From assembly GCA_018303755.1 (NCBI GenBank), contig JAGVXO010000012.1, forward strand, positions 1 through 47,295: a DNA stretch of 47,295 bases, read 5' to 3'. This DNA comes from Candidatus Pacearchaeota archaeon (lineage in GTDB: Archaea; Nanobdellota; Nanobdellia; Pacearchaeales; GW2011-AR1). The translations under genes were made by a program, and so were the position numbers. Within the stretch, counting starts at the first letter, position 1; every line of letters begins with the position of its first letter. Of the stretch, positions 10,289 through 18,615 are shown one piece after another. The notes under the pieces are model-generated. The model saw only the letters and a program-made list of their open reading frames with translations. It made no database searches and was not told where the DNA came from.

Positions 10289-10355
10289 TGCGGGAGTGGG
10301 AGCGCGTAAGGGGAGGGCGCGGGGAGAGTTAGGGAGGAGAAAGAGTTTTATATAT
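10289..10355 (+). repeat. G-rich repeat, copy A, with promoter AGAAAGAGTTTTATATA
   Basis: gcgggagtgggagcgcgtaaggggagggcgcggggagagttagggaggagaaagagttttatata; related copies at 11406, 12380 and 13126. Confidence 0.7.
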
Positions 10356-10390
10356 CCAAGAAACATAATGAATTATAGAGGTAAAACAAG

Positions 10391-10852
10391 ATGAAAGAAT
10401 TTGATTATTATGTCTTCATAGATTACTCTGATAATTTAATAGGGTATATTATTTTAAAGAAAGAGAATTTGAGGGATTGTTTGTGCAATATTTCCCGTTT
10501 TAGGCATTATAGGGAATCAAAGAAAAGAAAGCTTTATTTAAAAAATGCTAAGAGTACTTTTAATAAAAAAGATTTATTGCGCTATTTTGTTAAAACTAAA
10601 GTGAGAAATGTTATTGAAACTCCAGAAATTTTTACAGATATAGCAGAATTTTTAAAAATTGTCAAAGGTTCTAAAATTTTTATCTCAGTAGACAATCGGC
10701 AGTATAAAAACTTTGAAAAATTCGTGAAGATTATTGATGGAGAGAATATTAGAGTCATCAAAGAGAGTGATTTAAAAGAACATTCTCCAGAGTATAGAAT
10801 AAATCTCGTGTTAGATACATGGTTAAATATAGAAAGGATGAAAGAGAAGTAA
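10391..10852 (+). CDS. Hypothetical protein, possible divergent DUF3800/RNase H-fold
   Basis: N-terminal YYVFIDYSDN compares with DUF3800 YLDESGD; C-terminal YRINLVLDTWLNIE; same genomic context as the 11500 DUF3800 gene. Confidence 0.45.
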   Translation: MKEFDYYVFIDYSDNLIGYIILKKENLRDCLCNISRFRHYRESKKRKLYLKNAKSTFNKKDLLRYFVKTKVRNVIETPEIFTDIAEFLKIVKGSKIFISVDNRQYKNFEKFVKIIDGENIRVIKESDLKEHSPEYRINLVLDTWLNIERMKEK

Positions 10853-10872
10853 AAAAGAATTAAAGATAAAAC

Positions 10873-10953
10873 ATAGGGTAAGTGCGTCCGTCTATCCTAC
10901 TAACCGCATCATCGCAAAGCGAGCACGGGATTCGTCAGGTCGCGTTCCCCTAT
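10873..10953 (+). ncRNA. Putative structured RNA element 1, downstream of the 10391 gene
   Basis: Terminal stem ATAGGG/CCCTAT then AGUGCG/CGCGUU (including G-U pairs on this strand); inner hairpin TCGC-AAA-GCGA; GC-rich against AT-rich flanks. Confidence 0.5.
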
Positions 10954-11045
10954 ATATTATATACTCTTCTATACATTTTAAGCTTTTCGGTGCAAGGTTA
11001 TATTATATTCTTTTATTCTTCTAACATCCCATAATTTTTCCTTAT

Positions 11046-11366
11046 TCAAGGGCTTTTCTTTGGTGTTTTATTCTTATATTCTTCTTTCTTCCTTTTAATA
11101 TAATTAAAACACCTGCGACAAAGTATATCTGTCTTGTTATAATAATATTTTGTAACTTTCAGCCATTCTTCCTCTGGAACCATAAATATTTTTGGGCGTT
11201 CTTTTCCACACCTATTGCAAAAGAAGGTATAATAAAAATGAGGTTTGCCCCTCTTTGTCCATATTCTGCATGTTGCTTTATGCAACTCTCCCTCTTTTGC
11301 CTTACAGCTCCGGCATCTTCTACTTCTTTTACCCAGTTTCCTTATTTGTTTATTAGTTTTTGCCAT
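11046..11366 (-). CDS. Zinc-ribbon basic protein, possibly RNA-binding
   Basis: CRSC...C, CNRC, CRRC cysteine pairs; Lys/Arg-rich N- and C-termini. Confidence 0.5.
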   Translation of the reverse strand: MAKTNKQIRKLGKRSRRCRSCKAKEGELHKATCRIWTKRGKPHFYYTFFCNRCGKERPKIFMVPEEEWLKVTKYYYNKTDILCRRCFNYIKRKKEEYKNKTPKKSP

Positions 11367-11405
11367 AAGCCCTTTTTTAATATCCCGGGTTTAAATATTT
11401 AATTG

Positions 11406-11465
11406 AGTTGGGGAGCAGGAGTTTAGGGGTGCGCAAGGGGAGGAGAGGAGAAAGAGTTTTATACA
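11406..11465 (+). repeat. G-rich repeat, copy B, with promoter AGAAAGAGTTTTATACA
   Basis: gttggggagcaggagtttaggggtgcgcaaggggaggagaggagaaagagttttataca. Confidence 0.7.
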
Positions 11466-11499
11466 TTACTTGGATAAGATTAGTAAGAAGATGGAAAAT

Positions 11500-12225
11500 A
11501 ATAAATCTTTTAATTGTGATAGATTTAAGACAGGATATCTTGATGAAAGCGGAGATACTGGAGAAAAAGGAAGCAAGAGTTTGGTTTTAACTTATATTTG
11601 CACAGATGAAGGAAAAAAGTTATCAAAAATTCTTAAAAAAGCTAAAGAACAATTAAAAAGAACAAAGAAAGGAGAAAGGTGGTTAAATCGTTTAGGAGGC
11701 GAAATAAAATTCGCAGGATTTCCTGATGAACTAATTCGGCTGAAGCTTCTTGAAGATTTATCTAAAATTAACTTGAATATTAGATTTATTGCAATTAAAA
11801 AAGAAGGGAAAAAGATTTCTGAATCTGAAAAAGAAAAAATATTATTTGATTTGCTTAATGAAAGTTTTGCTAATCATAGGTGTTTGCCTTCTAAAATAAT
11901 TGCAGATAAGGATTATTTTAAGAATAAGAAAATTTCTTCATTGGTTGTTAAAAATTATGAAGAAATAACATATGATGAGGGAAAATCAAAGAGAATGTCT
12001 TATGAAGTCTATTTGGCTGAAGAGGGGCAAGATCTTTCGAATTGCGATTTAGTTATTCCAATAAAACACGAAAATTCAAAATTAAAAGTAGAACTTCAAG
12101 TTGTTGATTTAATGAGCGGGGCAATATTTCAAGAAATGGAAAATAAAGATAAAACCTATACAGACATTATAAGGAAGCATAATAAATTAATTGGAATAAT
12201 TAAAAAACCCACAGAAAAGGGTTAA
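11500..12225 (+). CDS. DUF3800 domain protein
   Basis: FKTGYLDESGDTGEKGSKSLVLTYI N-terminal motif and LQVVDLMSGAIFQ C-terminal motif; ATG at 11500 lies about 40 nt from the TTTTATA box, so it is likelier than the ORF-track start at 11470. Confidence 0.8.
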   Translation, partial: NKSFNCDRFKTGYLDESGDTGEKGSKSLVLTYICTDEGKKLSKILKKAKEQLKRTKKGERWLNRLGGEIKFAGFPDELIRLKLLEDLSKINLNIRFIAIKKEGKKISESEKEKILFDLLNESFANHRCLPSKIIADKDYFKNKKISSLVVKNYEEITYDEGKSKRMSYEVYLAEEGQDLSNCDLVIPIKHENSKLKVELQVVDLMSGAIFQEMENKDKTYTDIIRKHNKLIGIIKKPTEKG

Positions 12226-12242
12226 TAAACATAAAAATAAAG

Positions 12243-12332
12243 TGTTACAAAACCATCCTACTAGTCGATCCTGTCTGCATAAGCAAGCAGGCACCTTTCG
12301 GACTTCGTTCGAAATGGGTTTTACATGTAACA
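12243..12332 (+). ncRNA. Putative structured RNA element 2, downstream of the DUF3800 gene
   Basis: TGTTAC-AAAACC pairs with GGTTTT-(ACAT)-GTAACA; inner CCTG/CAGG and TTTCG/CGAAA hairpins; shares ATCCTACTA with element 1. Confidence 0.55.
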
Positions 12333-12379
12333 ATATACTCACGCACACACACAATTTAAATCTTTTGGTTAACGATTTT

Positions 12380-12445
12380 TGATGGCAGGAGTGTGGGTAG
12401 GGTTGCATAAGGGGAGGAGTGCGGGAGGAGAAAGAGTTTTATACA
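12380..12445 (+). repeat. G-rich repeat, copy C, with promoter AGAAAGAGTTTTATACA
   Basis: gatggcaggagtgtgggtagggttgcataaggggaggagtgcgggaggagaaagagttttataca. Confidence 0.7.
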
Positions 12446-12464
12446 ATAAAACTCTCCTGAATTA

Positions 12465-12998
12465 ATGGATATAAAAGAGTATGAGAATTTTTATCATGTA
12501 GATATCTCTACACAAATAGATAATAGGTGGAGAAATGATTCTGTTCTTGCAATTGTAAAAGATTCAAGAAGATATTCTATCCTGATAAAGGCAAGAGACA
12601 AAGAAGAAATAAAACGAAGATTTATTGTAGATAACAAGGACAGGGCAGGAAAAAGGCATAATAAAAAGATTGTCGCAATTATTTATTCTTATTTGTTATA
12701 TAAATCCTTATGTGACTTTTTAGAAGCGAAACCTTTGCTTTTATGCAGAGATGTACGGCCTGAAAGAGCAGTAATGCACTTTTTAAGAAAAATAGCCCAT
12801 TTTTTAGGAAATCCTTCTATTTTAAACAGAGAGATAAAATTCAGGAAGAGGATAGAGTTTGAAACAGAAGAAAAACTTCCAAAATCTTTAGCGGGGAAGT
12901 ATGCTAAGAAAGTTTATCAGGGAAAGATACAGCCAGTTAAAATTATTAATAAAGATGAAATAGAAGAATTAATAGAGATTATAGGAAAAATAAGTTAA
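12465..12998 (+). CDS. Hypothetical protein, possible RNase H-fold/DUF3800-like
   Basis: YHVDISTQIDNRWRNDSVLAIVKD and IYSYLLYKSLCDFLEAKPLLLCRDVRPERAVMHFLRKI; same cassette architecture; likely leaderless start. Confidence 0.45.
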   Translation: MDIKEYENFYHVDISTQIDNRWRNDSVLAIVKDSRRYSILIKARDKEEIKRRFIVDNKDRAGKRHNKKIVAIIYSYLLYKSLCDFLEAKPLLLCRDVRPERAVMHFLRKIAHFLGNPSILNREIKFRKRIEFETEEKLPKSLAGKYAKKVYQGKIQPVKIINKDEIEELIEIIGKIS

Positions 12999-13078
12999 GG
13001 ATTGGGACAAGAAACTTGCCCCCAAAGCCCGGCAAGGTCCTACCGCTTTCGCTCGGACCGGATCACAGGTATCCTTAA
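12995..13078 (+). ncRNA. Putative structured RNA element 3, overlapping the stop of the 12465 gene
   Basis: Terminal stem TTAAGGAT/ATCCTTAA; inner CTTGCC/GGCAAG and GGTCC/GGACC stems; shares TCCTAC with elements 1 and 2. Confidence 0.55.
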
Positions 13079-13125
13079 TAAGTCTATGTTTAGGGGATAT
13101 TTATAATTTTCGGTGGAGGTTTTTT

Positions 13126-13210
13126 GATGGCAGGAGTGAGGTAGGGGCGCGCAAGGGGGAGAGTGCGGGAGAGTTAGGGAGCAGGAGGAGCGTGGAGGAG
13201 TGGGGAGAGA
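13126..13210 (+). repeat. G-rich repeat, copy D (longest), upstream of radC
   Basis: gatggcaggagtgaggtaggggcgcgcaagggggagagtgcgggagagttagggagcaggaggagcgtggaggagtgggg. Confidence 0.65.
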
Positions 13211-13240
13211 ATAACTTTTTAAAAAAGTTAATAGTAATTA

Positions 13241-13915
13241 GTGAATATGAAAATAAAAGACCTCCCAGATTCTTCTAAACCAAGAGAAAGATTTCTCAAG
13301 CATGGTCCAGAAGCATTAAGCGACGCAGAATTATTTGCAATAATACTAAGAACTGGCTTAGTTGGAGAAAATGTTATGGAGATGGCTAATAGGCTAATAA
13401 GCAAGTTTGGTCTTGTAAATCTATTTGATTGTTCATTAAAAGAACTTCAGGAAATAAAAGGAATTGGCCCAAGCAAAGCAATGCAGTTATTAGCTATGTC
13501 AGAATTGGGAAAGAGATATAATCAAGAAAAAAATTCAGTAAAGAAAATTACCTGTGCAGAAGATGTTTTTAAGTTATTTCATACACGACTTAGGGATAAA
13601 AAGCAAGAGCATTTTTATGTATTAATGTTAGATACAAAAAATAATATAATTGGTGAGCAATTAATCAGTAAAGGAATCTTAGATGCTTCAATAATTCATC
13701 CAAGAGAAGTTTTCAAACCAGCAATTAAGAACTCTGCAAGTAAGATAATTCTTGTTCATAATCATCCGAGCGGGGATCCGAAACCGAGCGAGGAAGATAT
13801 GGAGATAACTGAGAAGATAATGAAAACAGGAGAAGAATTAGGGATAAAGGTTTTAGATAGTGTGATTGTTGGAAGAGAGGGGTTTTGGAGTTGGGTTGAA
13901 AAAGCAAAAACTTAA
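13241..13915 (+). CDS. radC: RadC/JAB-domain protein
   Basis: SKPRERFLKHGPEALSDAELFAIILRTG; helix-hairpin-helix IKGIGPSKAMQLLA; JAB motif VHNHPSGDPKPSEED. Confidence 0.92.
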   Translation: MNMKIKDLPDSSKPRERFLKHGPEALSDAELFAIILRTGLVGENVMEMANRLISKFGLVNLFDCSLKELQEIKGIGPSKAMQLLAMSELGKRYNQEKNSVKKITCAEDVFKLFHTRLRDKKQEHFYVLMLDTKNNIIGEQLISKGILDASIIHPREVFKPAIKNSASKIILVHNHPSGDPKPSEEDMEITEKIMKTGEELGIKVLDSVIVGREGFWSWVEKAKT

Positions 13916-13939
13916 AATAACCTATTCCTTAGTGAAAAC

Positions 13940-16297
13940 ATGAATAAAAAACAATTAACAGAAGCAGATATAAGGACAAAGTTTATTCTCCCTGCTATTG
14001 AAAAATCTAATTGGAATCGGGATAAGCAAATTAGAGAAGAAGTTTATTTTACAGATGGGAGAATTTATGTTTATGGAAGTACAACAAAAAGAGGGAAACC
14101 AAAAAAAGCAGATTATATTTTGTATTATAAAAATAATATTCCAATAGCAGTTATAGAAGCAAAGGATAATAAACATTCTGTTGGAGATGGATTAGATCAA
14201 GCAAAAGATTATGCAGAAATTTTAGATATTCCTTTTGCTTTTAGTTCTAATGGTGATGGATTTGTTTTACAAGATTTAGAATCTGGAGAAAATAAAGAAC
14301 TCTCTCTAGAAGAATTTCCAACACCTGAAGAACTCTGGGAAAAATATAAACAATACAAAGGGATTACAGAAAATATTGAAGAACTTGTTACAGCAGATTA
14401 TTATTTCGAAAAAGACTGGAAGCATCCAAGATATTATCAAAGAATTGCAGTTAATCGAACTGTTGAAGCAATTGCAAAAGGCAAAAATAGAATTCTTTTA
14501 GTTATGGCTACAGGAACAGGAAAGACTTACACAGCATTTCAAATAATTTGGAGACTTAGAGAAAAATGGAGACCTAAAGGGAGAACTCCGAGAGTTTTGT
14601 ATCTTGCAGATAGAAATGTTTTAGTAGATGACCCGATGAACAAAGATCTTAAACCATTAAAAAATAAAGGAGTTTTAACCAAGGTCAAGAAAAGAAAAGC
14701 AGACAAATCCTATGAAGTTTATATGGCTCTTTATCAAGGAATTTCGGGAACCGAAGAAGCAAGCAATATCTATAAGCAGTTTTCAAAAGATTTTTTTGAT
14801 TTAATCATTGTTGATGAATGTCATAGGGGGAGTGCAAAAGCAAACTCTGCTTGGAGAGCAATTTTAAAACATTTTTCAGAAGCTGTTCAGATTGGAATGA
14901 CTGCAACACCAAAAGAAACAACAGAAGTTTCAAATATTGATTATTTTGGAGAACCAATTTATACTTATTCATTAAAGCAAGGAATAGAAGACGGTTTTCT
15001 TGCTCCCTATAGAGTCATTAAAGTTGCGATTGATAAGGATGTTCATGGCTATAGGCCAAAAAAAGGAGAAAAAGATAAACGAGGAATAGAGATTCCTGAT
15101 GAGATATATACTAACAGAGAGTTTGACAGAATTTTAGTTATTGATGAAAGAACAAAAGTTGTTGCTAAAAAAGTTTCAGAGTTTTTGAAAAACACAAATA
15201 GGATGGATAAAACAATTGTTTTTTGCGTAGATATTGAACATGCAGAAAGAATGAATCGTGCCTTAATCTCCGAGAATAAAGATCTATGGACAAAAAATAA
15301 AAAATATATTATGAGAATTACAGGAGATAATCAGATAGGTAAAAACCAACTTGATAATTTTATGGATCCGTCTATAAAATATCCAGTAATTGTAACAACT
15401 TCAAAACTTTTGACTACAGGAGTAGATGCTCAAACATGCAAGTTAATTGTTTTAGATGCTCCAATTCAATCAATGACAGAATTTAAACAAATAATTGGAA
15501 GAGGAACAAGAATTAATGAAGAATACAATAAAACTCATTTTACAATAATGGATTTTAGAAATGTTACAAACAAATTTGCAGATCCTGATTTTGATGGAGA
15601 ACCTGTTCAAATTATGAGTTTTAAAGGAGATCAAGAAATTGACCCTGAAGAAATAAGAGAAAAAGAGGTTTTAGAATTGCAAGGAAGACCCGACATAAAT
15701 ATTTATGATGAAGAAGAAAAAACAAGAAAATTTTATGTTAAAGAAGCAGATGTTAATATTCTTAATCAATCAGAACAATATTTAGATCCCTCAGGAAAAC
15801 TCATAACAGAAAAAATTGTGGATTACACAAAAAAATCAGTTAAAGAAGAATACAGAACATTAGAAGAGTTTCTTAAAAAATGGAATATTCTTGACCAAAA
15901 AAGAGTTTTAATAGAAGAGCTTCAACAAAAAGGAATTATTTTTGATGCCTTAAGAGAAACAGTTCCAAATGGAAAACAATATGATCCTTTTGATTTAATC
16001 CTACATGTTGCTTATGGTAAGAAACCAAAAACAAGAAGCGAAAGAGCAAGAAAAGTCAAGGAAGATTCTTATTGGGATAAATATGGAAAACAGGCAAGAG
16101 AAGTGATTAATGCCCTTCTTGATAAATATAGTGATGAAGGAATTGAAAACTTAGAAGATGCTGAAGTTCTTCGTGTAGTTCCTTTGAATAAGTTTGGAAG
16201 GCCTTTGGAAATTATGAAATTGTTTGGTGGAAAGGAAGGTTATAAAAAAATCATAAAAGAACTTGAAAAAAGAATTTATGCTGTTAATGGAAAATAA
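13940..16297 (+). CDS. hsdR: Type I restriction enzyme R subunit
   Basis: IAVIEAKDNKHS nuclease motif; MATGTGKTYTAF; DECHRGS DEAD-like box; QIIGRGTRINEEYNKTHFTIMDFR. Confidence 0.93.
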   Translation: MNKKQLTEADIRTKFILPAIEKSNWNRDKQIREEVYFTDGRIYVYGSTTKRGKPKKADYILYYKNNIPIAVIEAKDNKHSVGDGLDQAKDYAEILDIPFAFSSNGDGFVLQDLESGENKELSLEEFPTPEELWEKYKQYKGITENIEELVTADYYFEKDWKHPRYYQRIAVNRTVEAIAKGKNRILLVMATGTGKTYTAFQIIWRLREKWRPKGRTPRVLYLADRNVLVDDPMNKDLKPLKNKGVLTKVKKRKADKSYEVYMALYQGISGTEEASNIYKQFSKDFFDLIIVDECHRGSAKANSAWRAILKHFSEAVQIGMTATPKETTEVSNIDYFGEPIYTYSLKQGIEDGFLAPYRVIKVAIDKDVHGYRPKKGEKDKRGIEIPDEIYTNREFDRILVIDERTKVVAKKVSEFLKNTNRMDKTIVFCVDIEHAERMNRALISENKDLWTKNKKYIMRITGDNQIGKNQLDNFMDPSIKYPVIVTTSKLLTTGVDAQTCKLIVLDAPIQSMTEFKQIIGRGTRINEEYNKTHFTIMDFRNVTNKFADPDFDGEPVQIMSFKGDQEIDPEEIREKEVLELQGRPDINIYDEEEKTRKFYVKEADVNILNQSEQYLDPSGKLITEKIVDYTKKSVKEEYRTLEEFLKKWNILDQKRVLIEELQQKGIIFDALRETVPNGKQYDPFDLILHVAYGKKPKTRSERARKVKEDSYWDKYGKQAREVINALLDKYSDEGIENLEDAEVLRVVPLNKFGRPLEIMKLFGGKEGYKKIIKELEKRIYAVNGK

Positions 16298-16299
16298 AG

Positions 16300-16959
16300 T
16301 TATAAGTCTTGGAGATAATTTATATTAGGTAATTTAGGATATTTCTTTTTTAGATTATAATGATTATGTACCTCTTGTAATAATTCTTTATTCCAATCAC
16401 TCTTATCTGCAGTTATAATTGTTAGGTTTTGATTATTGTTTTCCTGTATTGCAGAAGCTATTGTCTTTGCATCTGAATCATTTTTAATTGAACTACCTAA
16501 ATTAAGAAAAGTAAAAATATGGCTTTTTAATTCAAAGTCTATATCACTTACTGGGATGACTAATTTATCAATCTTTTCTTTAATGAAAATATTTATTCTA
16601 ACTTCAATTTCTTGCACAGCTCTTTCAAAATTTTTTATTATCTTTTTATTATCTGAAAAACTCCTAAAGAGAGTTATTAGTTTTATTATTTTTTTCCTAT
16701 CTCTTTCATACAATCTTTTAGACTCCTCAGAACTGTAAGGGAGATAATTCTTATCATTTATTTGTTTTATTAACTCTCTAAATAAAATTTTTTGCCTATC
16801 AATCCACCTTGGAAGATTTTCATCTTTTATATAATGGCAGAGTAAAAATTCTTTTTGTCCTTTTTCGTCAACAAAATGTCTAGATTTTTTTATAAAGATT
16901 TCCTTATCTCCTTCCCCAACATAATATAAAATTATACACATATCTAAAAACCATCTCAT
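16300..16959 (-). CDS. PIN-domain-like protein
   Basis: N-terminal RWFLDMCIILYY; C-terminal KNDSDAKTIASAIQENNNQNLTIITADKSDW, typical PIN acidic-residue spacing. Confidence 0.65.
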   Translation of the reverse strand: MRWFLDMCIILYYVGEGDKEIFIKKSRHFVDEKGQKEFLLCHYIKDENLPRWIDRQKILFRELIKQINDKNYLPYSSEESKRLYERDRKKIIKLITLFRSFSDNKKIIKNFERAVQEIEVRINIFIKEKIDKLVIPVSDIDFELKSHIFTFLNLGSSIKNDSDAKTIASAIQENNNQNLTIITADKSDWNKELLQEVHNHYNLKKKYPKLPNINYLQDL

Positions 16960-18026
16960 TCTTCATTTGCTCCTTCTAATAAAATTTCTATTATTCCTTT
17001 TTCGTCTTCACTAAGGTCTATTTTCTTAGGTGTTAAAGTCTTTTTATAATCCAATAAATTACTTAACTTCTCATCAATTTCTGAATAGTAGGTTTTAAGT
17101 TTTGAATCTTTGATAAATTGTAAGATTTCTTTAAAATCTTGTTTAATAAAAAATTCAATATCATTAAAGAAAAATTCGGTAGTTAATGTCTGCCACAAAG
17201 AATCAAAAGTATTCAAAATTTCCTTAAAATAATGTTCTCTTTCCTCTTTAGATCCATTATTAAACTGATCAGAATTAAAAATAAAATTCACTACACTTAT
17301 AAAATCATGATATTTTTTAAATAATAAAGAATATTTTTCATCTGTGGGAATTTCTAAGAGAAAATTATGAAACAAGTCAAGTATTTTTCCTGGTTCATCT
17401 ATTTTATTTTTAGATATAGAATAAGAAACATAATCACTTAAAAGAAAAAGTTTCATGTCAGAATGACTTTCGTATTGCTTTTTTCTCTCTAGCCATGCAA
17501 TATTTGTATGTTTGTTAATTTCTTCATCTATTGTTTTGTCTACAATATTTAATTTCTTCACCCCATAAACTTTTACAATTTGTTGAATTTTCTCTGGTTC
17601 CATATAAGTTGTTAAAACTTTTCCATAATGGAATCTGACTACAGGGACATTTAAGGAATTATTTTTTATTAATTCTACTGCTATCTTCTGGAGAGGGGTT
17701 TTAGTAATTGTACTTCCGTTTACAATTTTCCATCGCCCTATTATTTTAGATAATAAAAATAGGGATTCTTTTAATTTATCTTCATCTAAAGGCAGACCAT
17801 AAAAAACAGGATAATCTGCCCTAATATAAATCTTTAAGTTTTCTCTTGAATAAATTTCTCGTACATCTCCTCTATCTTTTAGCTCTTCAAGATAACTATT
17901 GATTGTAGACCAATTTGAACCCAAAAGATCACTTAACTTCTTTGTAGAAAGTGGACCCCTTTTCAGATGAAGTAAAATCTCTTCTTTTATCTCTTCTGGA
18001 GTTTTTCTGGTTTGTTTAATTGTCAT
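16956..18026 (-). CDS. wHTH regulator/partner of the PIN protein
   Basis: N-terminal wHTH (LLHLKRGPLSTKKLSDLLGSNWSTINSYLEELKDRGDV); 4-nt ATGA overlap with the PIN gene. Confidence 0.6.
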   Translation of the reverse strand: MTIKQTRKTPEEIKEEILLHLKRGPLSTKKLSDLLGSNWSTINSYLEELKDRGDVREIYSRENLKIYIRADYPVFYGLPLDEDKLKESLFLLSKIIGRWKIVNGSTITKTPLQKIAVELIKNNSLNVPVVRFHYGKVLTTYMEPEKIQQIVKVYGVKKLNIVDKTIDEEINKHTNIAWLERKKQYESHSDMKLFLLSDYVSYSISKNKIDEPGKILDLFHNFLLEIPTDEKYSLLFKKYHDFISVVNFIFNSDQFNNGSKEEREHYFKEILNTFDSLWQTLTTEFFFNDIEFFIKQDFKEILQFIKDSKLKTYYSEIDEKLSNLLDYKKTLTPKKIDLSEDEKGIIEILLEGANEE

Positions 18027-18188
18027 AAGAATTCACCTCCTCTTTTTTCATAATAAATAATACAAAATATAATTTATAAAGGTTTCTATATTGTAAAGTA
18101 TATAACTTTATATAGATTAGTATAGAACACCAAAAAGTTTAAAAACTTTGATTTATTGCAGATTTTAAGATATTTTGAGTAAAATAAT

Positions 18189-18377
18189 ATGGTACAAAAG
18201 ATATTCGGATTAGGATTGGGTGCAACTGGAACAGTAGCAATACTTATAGTTGGAGGGATATTGATAACTCAATTTGCTTCTGATGAATTGGGCAAATTTG
18301 CTATATTTGGAGGAATTGTTTTAGCTCTTGTATTTGGGGCATTGGGGGTTTTAGGAATTTTAAAGAGGTTATTTTAA
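18189..18377 (+). CDS. Small two-TM protein
   Basis: Two hydrophobic segments; follows a divergent promoter region. Confidence 0.5.
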   Translation: MVQKIFGLGLGATGTVAILIVGGILITQFASDELGKFAIFGGIVLALVFGALGVLGILKRLF

Positions 18378-18378
18378 A

Positions 18379-18615
18379 ATGACGCGGGAAAGAAAAATGG
18401 AAGAATTTGAAACAGAAGAGGGAAAGTGGAAAATCTATTTTGATATTGAAAAAGATCATGAAAGAGGTAATTCTAATGTATTAGTTAGTTTTATTATGAA
18501 TAGAAAAAATTACGGATATTTAACAGAAGAAGACTTTGAAGAACTCAAGGGAGACCTAAAGGATCTAGGGAAACTAAGAATAATTAAACAAGGAAAGAAG
18601 TTTTTGGAGAAATGA
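18379..18615 (+). CDS. Small hypothetical protein
   Basis: 78 aa, tightly packed with neighbours. Confidence 0.45.
   Translation: MTRERKMEEFETEEGKWKIYFDIEKDHERGNSNVLVSFIMNRKNYGYLTEEDFEELKGDLKDLGKLRIIKQGKKFLEK

Noticed and set aside
10873-13078. tRNA genes in the GC-rich elements
   Set aside because: No cloverleaf with a recognisable T-arm (GGTTCRANNCC) or consistent 7-bp acceptor plus anticodon arm
10289-13210. Integron-like gene cassette array with attC sites
   Set aside because: Single-gene cassettes with 3' palindromic elements suggested it, but I could not find convincing RYYYAAC/GTTRRRY core sites at matching positions and no integron integrase is present in the window
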